From the NCBI RefSeq assembly GCF_001949145.1, contig NW_019091376.1:1296314-1360313 (forward strand): a DNA stretch of 64,000 bases. Direction: 5' to 3'. A program made the position numbers and the translations under genes. The DNA is from Acanthaster planci (Eukaryota > Echinodermata > Asteroidea > Valvatida > Acanthasteridae). The notes below the pieces were generated by a model that was not told where the DNA came from, searched no databases, and was given only the letters and a program-made list of their open reading frames with translations. Shown piece by piece: positions 32,401-41,777 of this stretch (its first letter is position 1; each line of letters opens with the position of its first letter).

Positions 32401-35058
32401 GATATTATCTTCAGGCAAACGTGAATTCTGATTTGTCGATCCATGGCAACAAAGAGTGTGACATGTAACTTTGTTATACCATGGTTACAGATAGTGAATT
32501 GTTATAGGTGGCAAAATGATCACATGATATGCTACAAGCGCACATGTATCATTCACACGTTGAGCGCACTGGTGATGTTGCCGGGCCACAAAAAAATGGA
32601 CAACGGTGATCTTTTGATTTCTAACAGTTGATGTGTCGTGTCTACTGCGCTGTAATTGTGTAATCTTGGGTACGAGGGTGGATAGCCGCGGTGGTAGACC
32701 TACTTACGCGCCAGTTATTGTTGGAGACATACTCTTGTTGGAGGACATTGAAAACATTGTGTCTGCGCGTATGTGCTACTTTCACCGCTCCGACCATTAC
32801 AGAGACCTGCAAGTCATTAACGTACGCGTTAAGTTGTGGTAGGCCTATATGCCTTCGTCCGCCATCTTTGTTCTAGACGTTCTCCATCCAATCCCCAGTC
32901 AGTGAGGAGTGAGAATGCTGTTCGCGAACAATGTTTGCGTGTTGATTCTCGTCATTCAGAAACCCGTTCTCGTGTTCGTCCAACACGAGATCGGGGTTTC
33001 GAGCACGTCCAGTGGGGTCTGGTGTGCGCTTGTGCCCGCGCAGCCGGCGATCCTGCATGCAATTTTCCATGACGTTCGTCTCACAGATTTGTAAACTTAA
33101 GTTTTTCTTCTTAGAAAACACGTGACTTGAGTCACGAGTCATCATGGTCGAGTCCGAGTCACATTTCAATTTGACTCTAGTCGAGTGCGAGTCGCGAAAA
33201 AAGTGACTTGAGTCCGACTCGAGCCGAGTCCTGGATTCGAGTCCTACAACACTGGAACATGGCCTTTTACAAATACATGTACGTGCGGTAACGGAATTGT
33301 ACCCTTGTATAATGCTCTTTACCAGGTTATTTACATTCAGAGCGTTCAAACTACAGTCGCTCGATAAAATACTTCGTTTGGAAACGACTTTCCTGGACCT
33401 TGACTTTCCTGGAACAAAATCAAAAACTTGGCTGGGATTCGATCATTAAAATGTTACATTTTGTTTGTTTTTTAACTCTTTCCAGCAGTTTGTCAAGACC
33501 CATTAGGGATGGAGAGTGGAGCAATTCCTGACGATAATCTGTCAGTCTCTCACGTTGGTCATACTGGTTTTGGTCGCGAGAAATCTCGTCTTAACACGAA
33601 GGGTGAATTTATGTATTTTTATCTATCTTGAATAAAAAAATAGAGGTTGAACCACTCTGATCAGACCCAACCAATACCCATCCCAACTTTGCCCCAACCT
33701 ACTCTAACTTATAACTCAAGTCATCCATTACCCAAATTCAAACCAAATACAACCAAATTCAATACCCAACCCAACCTATAGCCTTATTCAACTCATCTGT
33801 TACCCAAAATAAAACCAAAAACTACCAACCCAATCGGGTACCCAATCCAACGTGTAGGGTTTAAGCAATTTTTTGTACCCACTTTTTCAACACGTTTAAC
33901 TCATGACATGTTTATTATACGTTTTTCTGTGGTACATGTTTCGCTTTTTGAAGTCCACTTAGCATTTCAACACATTCCCAAGCGTACAATACTAAACACA
34001 TCATGGTTATAAATGTCAAAAAATGGGTACAAAACATGTGTTTAGAAATGTGTTAAAACTCGAAGCGTTGTTTTTACGGTGTAGCTCCAATCTAAACTCA
34101 ACTCGTAACTTAAAACCAAGCCTAATCAAACACAATCGAGTATCCAACAAAACTCATTCTACCCCAAGTACCCAACCCAATAATCCCTAACCTAACCCAA
34201 CCCAGTCACCTAATCCAGCAAAATCACCCAGTCGAACCCAACTCAATAATCCTGCTTCAGCACTTTGTCAGGGATGTGGTTAAAATAAAACGTTTGAAAT
34301 ATTTCGATGCGTATAGCTTCGTAAAAATTGACAATTCTTGAGGTCCAAATTTTGCGAAATTGGAGTTAGAATGTTGAACACAGATCACTCCATAAACCCG
34401 ACGGGTTAAGATGATTGGGTTGATGGATCTGTTCTCGGTTGTTTGTTTGTTTGGTTTTTTTTTGTTTGTTTGTTTTTCTCCCTACATCGATATGGCCTCT
34501 TCTAGGTGCTTGGTGTCCCGAACCAATAGATACAAATCAATGGATCACCGTAGACCTTGGAAACAAGATCACAGTCAGCGGACTCATCACACAGGGGCGG
34601 CACCACAGTGATGTTTGGACCAAATCATACCGAGTGCAGTACAGCGCTGATGGAACAAACTGGAACTATATCACAGCCAGTGGAAGTCCCAAGGAGGTAA
34701 GCACGCACCATAGGATCCAACACTTACAAAATGGGTGTATTTTCCTGTAAAGAGCCGTTCGTGAAAGAGCCGTGGGGGCCGTTGGCACAGTGCTTACACG
34801 TACTTGCAAGGGTTGTATAAATTAATTAAATTAAAACCTATCAACGTTTCAAAACTAGTTTGCAAAGTCTATTATCATGATTTCTGAGGTTTTCCCATTA
34901 TTGTTTTCATTGGTCGTTAAAGTTTCAGGGTAACAGTGACAACGACTCTCACGTCACTGTCATATTCCCGGAGCCTCTACAAACACGCTACGTCAAAATT
35001 GAGCCTCGGAGCTGGCAAAGGTATATTTGCATCCGGTTCGAGCTGCTTGGTTGTAGAG
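26361..35058 (+). CDS. Secreted discoidin-domain protein B, retinoschisin-like (exons 1-5)
   Basis: Exons: 26361-26424, 31513-31710, 33489-33602, 34506-34696 and 34929-35058, with correct borders and the same phases as gene A. The 232 residues comprise a signal peptide (about 1-22, hydrophobic VLFFFIASS), a Cys-rich acidic segment (to about 88) and one F5/8 type C domain. Exon 4 differs from gene A at about 8 of 63 residues, and exons 2 to 5 have exactly the same lengths as in A. No frameshift or stop was seen, so both copies look functional. Relative to A it has lost one Cys in exon 2 (Cys to Arg), giving eight instead of nine in the mature part. Function is inferred only from the fold: extracellular adhesion or ligand binding. 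A terminal exon was not identified. Confidence 0.85.
28980..29251. mobile_element. MITE with ~70-bp inverted repeats and possible 5-bp target duplication
   Basis: The left arm 'ctgaaaaattgcctgggtta' continues through 'gcccaaggaaggg' to 'caactaccca'. It returns inverted as 'tgggtagttgtag', 'cgcccttgcttgg' and 'taacccaggcaatatttcag'. GCATA lies directly outside both ends (28975-28979 and 29252-29256). The centre contains several 'acccaaa/tttgggt' words. No transposase. Confidence 0.8.
30170..30270 (+). repeat. Partial third copy of the gene A upstream flank
   Basis: 'gcatgcgcct', a 'tatgcttcctaaaataactt' block and 'tattacgtcacatgaaaa' correspond in order to 10097-10167 ('gcatgcgcctccaagtaaat', 'cactttctgaaatgcctttt', 'tattacgtcacgtgaaaa'). 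No exon follows. It could be a fragment of a third duplication unit or a dispersed repeat. Confidence 0.45.
30460..30574. mobile_element. Short MITE, family 1 copy 2
   Basis: The left arm 'aggcctgtttggctacggct' is inverted at the right as 'ggccgtagccaagtgattcg' then 'gacacggcct'. The right terminus shares 'agccaagtgattcgga' with the element at 18323-18438. The left arm has lost about 12 bp relative to the right. Confidence 0.75.
30684..30770. repeat. GC-rich hairpin flanked by 14-bp direct repeats
   Basis: 'tggccccagactgggggcca' (30699-30718) is inverted at 30743-30762 as 'tggcccccagtctggggcta'. The 14-mer 'gggctaggtatcac' occurs at 30684-30697 and again at 30757-30770, partly overlapping the right arm. 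Confidence 0.7.
31513..31710 (+). CDS. Gene B exon 2: Cys-rich acidic segment
   Basis: 198 nt after acceptor 'cattcaacag', donor 'GAAG|gtatat'. It contains GCCNFR, RWFPQSNDP, CDCQH, LLKRLAKD and KPPWKT, parallel to gene A. Confidence 0.85.
33110..33255. repeat. GAGTC-rich element with hairpin character
   Basis: Multiple 'gagtc' and 'gactc' words in both orientations ('cttgagtcacgagtcatc', 'gactctagtcgagtgcgagt', 'gagtccgactcgagccgagt') end in 'gagtcctacaacactgg'. The same ending occurs in the MITE at 45069-45295. A 158-codon minus-strand ORF covering it (32873-33349) is judged an artefact of the repeats. Confidence 0.6.
33489..33602 (+). CDS. Gene B exon 3: start of discoidin domain
   Basis: 114 nt after acceptor 'ctctttccagcag', donor 'AAGG|gtgaat'. 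It contains CQDPLGMESGAIPDD and GFGREKSRLN. Confidence 0.85.
33655..34250. repeat. CCAAC-rich simple repeats in gene B intron 3
   Basis: Two imperfect blocks (33655-33860 and 34085-34250) of 'acccaaccc', 'caaccaaattc' and 'taacccaacccagtc' type. They correspond to the block in gene A intron 3. Confidence 0.7.
34506..34696 (+). CDS. Gene B exon 4: discoidin domain core
   Basis: 191 nt after acceptor 'cctcttctag', donor 'GAG|gtaagc'. It contains AWCPEPIDTNQW, TVDLGNKITVSGLITQGR and SYRVQYSADGTNWNYI. Confidence 0.92.
34929..35058 (+). CDS. Gene B exon 5: end of discoidin domain
   Basis: 130 nt after acceptor 'aaagtttcag', ending 'TGTAGAG|gtaagc' in phase 1. It contains VIFPEPLQTRYVKIEP and QRYICIRFELLGCRG. 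If the donor is ignored, a stop follows within ten codons. Confidence 0.88.
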
Positions 35059-35816
35059 GTAAGCTTTTTTTCGGTCATTTTTGATAGGGAAATTAATTGA
35101 AGCCGCTCAAAATATCACTGGTGTACTCGAAGATTTTCACTACTCGGTAAAAAACACTTGCGGTTGATGGCGAATGTGACACTCTTTCATGAGCAAGAAA
35201 TTGGAAGGAAAACACTGTGACCGGTCCAAATAAAGTTCGTCCACTTGGAATGAATTATTCTTTGTCGGTGTTATTAACTCCCTGATTTTTCTGCTTTCAA
35301 CGTGACTTGTTTCGCTTTCTGAATTCCTTTCCTTTCTGAAAGCCTAAACACATATGAGAAGCGCTGAATAGTACAACGCATGAGCGAAGGGAACGAGGAT
35401 GACTTGACCTCAGTTAAGTCTCAACAACTTTTAAGAATTACTTTAGATACTTGGAAAAATTAACCTTCAAGTTATGTGAAATAAGACTTATGTATGTAGG
35501 CCTATGTAAGAATGGCATGGCACTGTATTATATTGTTTCATTCTGAGTATTTACGCTTTAAATAGAATTCTTCAACGTGGTCATTATTGTACAGGCCATG
35601 TATTTGCTCACTTTTCGTTTGTCACATGCTTTATGAATATAGGGAGCTGCATTTCAGGCTGGTTAGTTAGTGCAAGGCTAGTCCAACCTCGTTCCCGTAG
35701 ATACGATCTTGCCGCGCCATGTTGGTTCCCACCATCTCTGCGCGATCTAACCCCTGGTATTGTATATATGCCTAATTTAAATATCCTACTGTTGGGGATA
35801 TTGGGTTAAATACTGT

Positions 35817-36004
35817 AAGGTGCGTTCGAGCGAGCTACTCGCGTTTACACTAGTATACTCTGAGCGCTTGAACGGCTATAGTGCGATCCGAGGGTCTGCG
35901 AGAGTCTACTCTCGCTTTAGGGGGAGTATACTCCTGTACCCGAGTGTAATGCGCACGCATCCTACTCGTGTTAACAGGATCGGAGTAAACGCACGAACGC
36001 ACCC
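35817..36004. mobile_element. Inverted-repeat element with GGTGCGTTCG ends
   Basis: Starts 'aaggtgcgttcgagcgagct' and ends 'gtaaacgcacgaacgcaccc'. The inner parts also oppose each other: 'actcgcgtttacac', 'gtatactct' and 'agagtctactctcgc' against 'cctactcgtgttaac' and 'gtatactcc'. CpG-rich compared with its surroundings. No ORF of note. Confidence 0.55.
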
Positions 36005-38459
36005 AAAAAGTGCGGTGGCACCACTCTCACTCGCACATTTTTGAGTTTGACGCGCCTGCATTTAGCAAATCATTAATTTCACTTATTAGTCAAAGAGGCA
36101 TGTAATGCGCGTATACTACCTATTTATGAGCTGTACCACCATAAAAATGGCTTTTAATGCTGGTTGTCGAATTACATTTTTTCGAAGTTTTAATCACAGT
36201 AGATTAAATTGTCGCAACGGTAATGGCTTCTAATTCTGACTGTCGAGTTACACTTTTTCAAGCTAAATCATTACGCATCAAATTGTCGACATAAGATCAC
36301 AGAGACAGCGATTAAAAGGGTCTATTTTCCGCACGGCTTTTCTGAATGCACTTTTATGTTTCATCTTACCGTATTTGCAATGATTGTGCTGTATTTTAAA
36401 AGGCATTCTAGTGTTTATTGTTTTGTTTTGGGGGGGTTTCATGCTGATACAAATTTGAATATTCATTAGAAAACTGTGGCTACAACGCCATTGCTGAAAG
36501 GCCCTCAAAATAGTTCGATAAATTTTGCAAAAATAACTAGTGGTATTTTTTAGTATTTTGCCTTCCCATTTTTTCCTCTTTCTTGGTTGATTCAATGTTG
36601 TGCAAGAACTTTGAAATAATATGGCAACAATCAATCATTTCTCAGAAACATTTGAACGAGCAAATTGTAGGTTGGCAACATAAACAGAAAGCATGTTAAC
36701 TGATCGTTGCGTTCCCTAAATGACATCACAGCAAAAGTACCTTCATTCAGCCGGAAAAGCATGGACAAATTTCAAATGTTTAAACAATGCGATTTTCAAA
36801 ACACTTCACCCCAAAAGGGCGCTGAATTGTTTCACATAAAAGACTTTACAGTTGCACGAAACGTGCATCTATAAAGAATTTATCCTCGGAAACTTTGAGC
36901 GTCAGGAAGTAGCACAGGCATCATGCCTCAAGCCCCAACCCCTAGGGTGAATGTAAAATAATATTGAAACCTGGGAGATTGAGCACTGAGGATGGAGTTA
37001 ATGAAATTTGGGGGTGAAAATATAAAAAATGAGACTAAAAAATGATATTAGATAAAAAATGAAAGAAGTGAAAAAAGGGCAAAATGATGAATGGCTTTTC
37101 CGTGGACTGATTTCTAAAATGTTGATTAAATGCTCACTTTAAATTACCTTAGTTTGTTGGATGTTTAAATCGATAACTTAAGTACCTTGTTTTAAATGAG
37201 ATGTTTCAAGGTATCTGGCTGTTAATTTTTATTTTATTCAACGACGTTGATTCAACGATGTTTTACAGTTCTGTGTTTTTATGAATCCTAAATCATGCCA
37301 AGCTTTTTTGGTGTATAAATACAATTTTGAAACCCAGACGTGATGTCTAGGGTACACTAAAATCCTCGTGAATTCGATTGTATTCTGCTCTTGTTACCAC
37401 TTTTCGCCAATTCTCAGTTTTGTGTCCATACCTGGCTTTGTCTCATATTACTGCCAAATGTAGGAATTTTACTTCAATTTTAACATTTTTTATGTAGTTC
37501 GACCATGAGCCGCCTATGAGCACCGTGGGTGTCAGAGACAAAGCTCAAGACACGATGTCACAAAGGACTTGACAATGACAAGGGACATTGCCTCTAATGA
37601 AGACCTTTGTTTCTGAATAAAATTGGTCTCTGACAAAGGAATTGACACCCCTTGACTGCGGAAGCTGTTGTAGATTGGAAAATGCTAGTCTTTGATGAAG
37701 CTTTAAGGTATGATTCACAACATTCTTTCAGCCGTCCTGCGTCCGACATCTTGTCTATAATTCCCTTACTGTTAACAAAAAACACAGGTAAGTACAAAGG
37801 CAGAGTAGCGTAACTAACTAAAACGTTGTGTAGGTCTTTTCTACAAAGGTTTCTTTTCAGTCTTTGGAAAGAAAAACAGAAGAAAATTTTATTCCATCCC
37901 ACTGTGTGCTGTGGGGATAAGTGGGAACGTGACATTCCGCGAATTTCGATTGATAAAAAACATCGAAAGGACTGCATCCTTGCTTCAACAAGGACTTGGG
38001 TCGAGTCATCGTCATATATTAAAGATATCGTAATATAACGCAAAATGCCTGCCCTTGTGTAGTTTCCCCTTAATTCATTATGTGGATGTGCGTTCAAAAC
38101 ACGACACGTTCTACTGGCAGGAGTTTCATCAAACTTTAATTTACCTCCGCTTGAGAAAAATCTAGTCGGTAATGAAACCCCTCGATACCTTGTTGCCCTA
38201 AAATTGAGCCTCGCACAAAATCGTACTGACGCTGTTGTACTGACAGCGCAACAATACCAGTTGGCCTTGTTCTTGATGCATACACTATTGATGGGAGTTT
38301 CAAGTTCATTGAAACAGAGGCTGAAAGGGCAAAAGCGAAAGCAGGGAATAAACTATGGTTAGTGTCATAGGCCTACATGCGCCCGCTGTAGACTTACAAT
38401 GAAACCGAAAACGAAGATACTGAAACCATTGCTTTTGTAGAGCGTAAAAGTATAGATCA

Positions 38460-38880
38460 TGCGGCGCGCTTATAGTGGAATCCTCGCACAGCACGCCTTT
38501 GGGGGTTTTAAATGGGGCTGCCCTATCACCTTGGCTTAACATGTGGGTTATTGATTTTACACTGAAAAAACCCCAGAAGTACTCATGTTGGAATTTTATA
38601 TTTATATTCTTCAAGTAATATTGCGAAAAGTCACCGAAGATTGGCTTTAAATAATTATTAACAACCTTTTACTTTCGGCAATATCAACCCGGCAGGCCTT
38701 CCAGTTCGTACACGCAAAGTGTGACAAAGTGACCCAGGGATCTTTTCTCTCCAGCGTTATCATCCCGAGAGGCCTCCTTGGTCGTACACGTTTGCTTCAT
38801 ATACTGTGCAACGTAACAATGAGAATGTATAACGTTGCGAAGATTTACTTACCTGCAGTCCATGGGTTTTTGATTTATAC
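38460..38880 (+). repeat. Dispersed repeat, copy 1 (second at 61388-61675)
   Basis: 'actcatgttggaattttata', 'ttcaagtaatattgcgaaaa' and 'ttacctgcagtccatgggtt' appear in the same order at 61509-61660 as 'actcatgttggaattttact', 'ctcaagtaatattttggaaa' and 'ctacctgcagtcgatgggtt'. Copy 1 is longer in the middle. The class is unknown. Confidence 0.65.
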
Positions 38881-39144
38881 CCCGGCTAGCTTAGTGCAAT
38901 AACTGAACCTTAAGGGGTTAAAAGCTTTATACTAAAAATTTAAAAGTTATGGGGGGAGTATTCGATCTCTCAGCCTGTTCCTTTAGGTCACGTCAAGAGC
39001 GTAAGACACTGTATATAGAGGGGCCATAATAGCATTTGGGTTGACAATAGTGACTGGTGTATTGCCAGGGTGTCCGCATGTGTGAAATCGAAATAAAATT
39101 AATGCGACTACGCACAAGCGTAGGCCTAAGGAGGCGGAAACGGA

Positions 39145-39316
39145 AATGATTTCGATGGAACGAAGTGATATTTCGAGGGAACGAAATAATACTTCGAGGG
39201 AACGAAATAATATTTCGAGAGAAGGAAATAACATTTCGAGAGAAGGAAATGATATTTCGAGAGAAAGAAATAATATTTTCAATGGAACTAAATAATAACT
39301 CAATGGAACGAAATAA
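39145..39316. repeat. 21-bp minisatellite (about eight units)
   Basis: Units such as 'atttcgagggaacgaaataat' and 'atttcgagagaaggaaatgat' repeat head to tail. The period is a multiple of three, so ORFs stay open on both strands (FREKEII-type and FPSLEML-type peptides). These are consequences of the repeat and not evidence of genes. Confidence 0.9.
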
Positions 39317-40069
39317 AAAAAATATCATTGTACCTGTCCATCAGGGACTCCGTACTTAGGGTTCCGTATGATGGTGACGAGCCGCAGAGATCGTAAAGCG
39401 CTGCGCGCGTAGCGCAAGTCTAGGTAGGCCTATACGGGGTAAAGCATGCCACACTTCTGTTATTTTTTAAACAGTAAGCAAATGTCGAAGGAAGTGGAGG
39501 GGGTCTTTGCACCCCCCCAACACACACGCACATTTTTTTACGGCAGCAGGCCCCTACTTTTCCGGATCCTATAATTGAATGGGGCATATTGGTCGAGCTA
39601 TTAATGGCTGATGCTTGATGGTCTGACAACTCCCCCCCCCCTTCGTACGTCAGCGCAATTCAGGAAAAAAAAGGCAAGATGCACTTGTTAGATTGTGAGA
39701 GATTTTGTCGTTGCTGCTCGAGCAACAAATTCATCATAATCCTCTTATTCAGCCACGTTTAATTAATTTTATTTAGCAGTCTACACTTTACGTAAAGACT
39801 TGTTTTGCATTACAAAATGAGAAACAAAACGTGTTTTATTCTTCAAAAATTGTCAATGTTATTCGTTTTCACATTGAAACACAAAACGATTGTTGGTTTT
39901 TTGTTTTTGAAAAGTAAAACAAGCAATGAACTGTTTTCATCTTGTTCTGTCAAATGGCAAAATAATAATTAAAGTGGATATTTCTACAGCGCACATATCC
40001 GTGTTCGGTTATCAATTCAAAACGCGAATGAACGAAACGTCACATGAGGCTTATCTGTTCCTGAGAGTC

Positions 40070-40257
40070 ATCAGAGGGCGCTTGTTCACCCGGCCGAGAC
40101 CAGTAGGGACGGTCTCGACAAAATCGCCCAGCCCGGTCCAACAGGCACATCGCACGCACCGTACCAGCGCTTGCTCTGCACACGACGAGGATCCAGGACC
40201 GGTCGACGTGCTGCCCATGTGAAGGGGTACACTGGTAGGCAGTTCCTTCATTCCTAG
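40070..40257 (+). promoter_or_regulatory. Possible CpG-rich 5' UTR exon and promoter of fucokinase
   Basis: This is a locally GC- and CpG-rich stretch in AT-rich DNA ('acccggccgag', 'atcgcacgcaccg', 'cggtcgacgtgc') ending in a good donor, 'ATTCCTAG|gtaagc' (GT at 40258). It lies about 1.5 kb upstream of the first coding exon. The coding exon is preceded by a plausible acceptor 'tgaacactgcag' near 41708. A start-stop ATGTGA sits at 40217-40222. That this is the leader exon of fucokinase is inference. Confidence 0.35.
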
Positions 40258-41777
40258 GTAAGCTTCAATTGAAGGCAGGCCTAGGACAGTACCAGGGCTA
40301 GAAGTAGTTGGAGTACATGGATTGACTATAGGACTCTACGAATCGCCCCTAGTAACTTTAAATTTGGGACATGGTCGTCCAATTAGGAAGCAATCTGTAG
40401 TTCTACAGTGTACATGTACAGTACTTCAGCCATGTCATTAGTGATAATGTAGTTAGCCTACTTCAAGTACTTGGACCCCCTTCCTTCCTCCGTGCTTGGA
40501 CTAGCAAATGTCGTGGAATGTTGTTTTGTCATGTCATGATTATAGGACAATATACATGTAGTCCTCATGTGTAGTTGCAGTTTTTGCTTACCAGCAAAAT
40601 CCCCCTAGAACTATGGACAGGGATTTCTTGTCACATTTGGAGGGGTGTGATTTTTGGGGTATTATATTGGTAATCCCCCCACCCATTATAACCCATTATT
40701 GACGGGTTGGTTTCAATTTAACTCCAGATTTGTTCAAAATGTGAATTTGTCTCAAAAAAGTGGACTGTATTTCATGCCATTTGTAGTAATATGTGTATTA
40801 TTTGGTGTTTTAATGGCGGCGTGGGATTTTTAACTGAACACTTTGGAAATTAATCTCTGACTTTTGTAGTGAAAGCCAGCCATATTTTTAGCAGCCACTT
40901 ATTGGTAGTACATGACTGTGATGTAAAAAGAGCAGCCCCTATTCTGCATGTATTTACCTTTTTGACATCATAGAATGTATGTCCTGTTTGCCGTCCAATT
41001 CCACAATAGCATCGCGTATGTTGAAAAGGTGTATTCATTTTATTTGTTTTTATATCTTTTCCCCCATTTGTGTCCTTGCAAAGAAATAATTTGAAAAATT
41101 AATATTACAAACAATAAACCCTGTACATGTACATGTATGTAAGTTTTGTTTTTATTCTGTACAAACTACAGTTTTACAATTGTTTTCCTTTCAGAACTTG
41201 GCAGAATTTATTCAATCTATAACATTTATCTATAATATCTACAACATTTACATCTCATTGATGTATAACTCCCCCAGACTGGATCCAGAACTCTAAAATT
41301 GAGGCTCTTCCAATCCAATCTTCCTATCTTTCAATCACACTTGGTCATCAACTGCTGAGCTACCACCCAGCTGGATACAAAAGCATCCTGCAATACATGT
41401 ACATGTATATTATGTTTGTGCACAATGCACGCATATATACATGTAAGTATTGTTTGTGAAGAGAATAATGGAAGGCTCATTTGTGGGATCTAGTCACAGG
41501 TACATTCACTGAATGCAGTGCACACCCAGGTATAAAAATGTGCACAACTTGGGCTGTCTGTGCAGTCTCTGCATTCATGCATGTATTTTGCAACCATTAT
41601 CCGGCCTCCACTATTAGCAAGTGAGCGCTCTAGCAAGTTTTTGTACCCCAAGTGGTCTAACTGTAGAGTCCATCTTAGTCTAAAATCTTCCTCTCATTGA
41701 ACACTGCAGTCAAAGCAGTCAGTGGTATTCCTTTCGATCTGTGTACAGAAAAGGAACAGATCACTGGGTGTGGCATT

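Larger units (their letters stand above)
26070..37390. repeat. Segmental duplication, copy B
   Basis: This is the downstream partner of 9990-23730 in direct orientation, with one complete-looking paralogue. The copies are clearly diverged outside exons, with only short alignable patches, so the duplication is not recent. Many indels correspond to transposon insertions unique to one copy. Confidence 0.75.
35059..40070. other. Intergenic DNA between gene B and fucokinase
   Basis: Up to about 37390 it is the diverged 3' flank shared with gene A. It then contains a hairpin element (35817-36004), a dispersed repeat also present in the fucokinase locus (38460-38880) and a 21-bp minisatellite (39145-39316). 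A 167-codon minus-strand ORF at 37594-38097 has no recognisable domain and may be chance. No gene B terminal exon was identified. Confidence 0.6.

Noticed and set aside
32873-33349. 158-codon minus-strand ORF
   Set aside because: Much of it is encoded by the GAGTC-rich repeat (SRTRLESDS-type peptide). It lies in gene B intron 2 with no other coding evidence.
36278-36634. 118-codon minus-strand ORF
   Set aside because: It lies in AT-rich 3' flank of the duplicated block. The corresponding part of copy A (near 22400) does not preserve it and there is no domain.
38983-39359. Overlapping ORFs of 106, 111 and 64 codons on both strands
   Set aside because: All are products of the 21-bp minisatellite.
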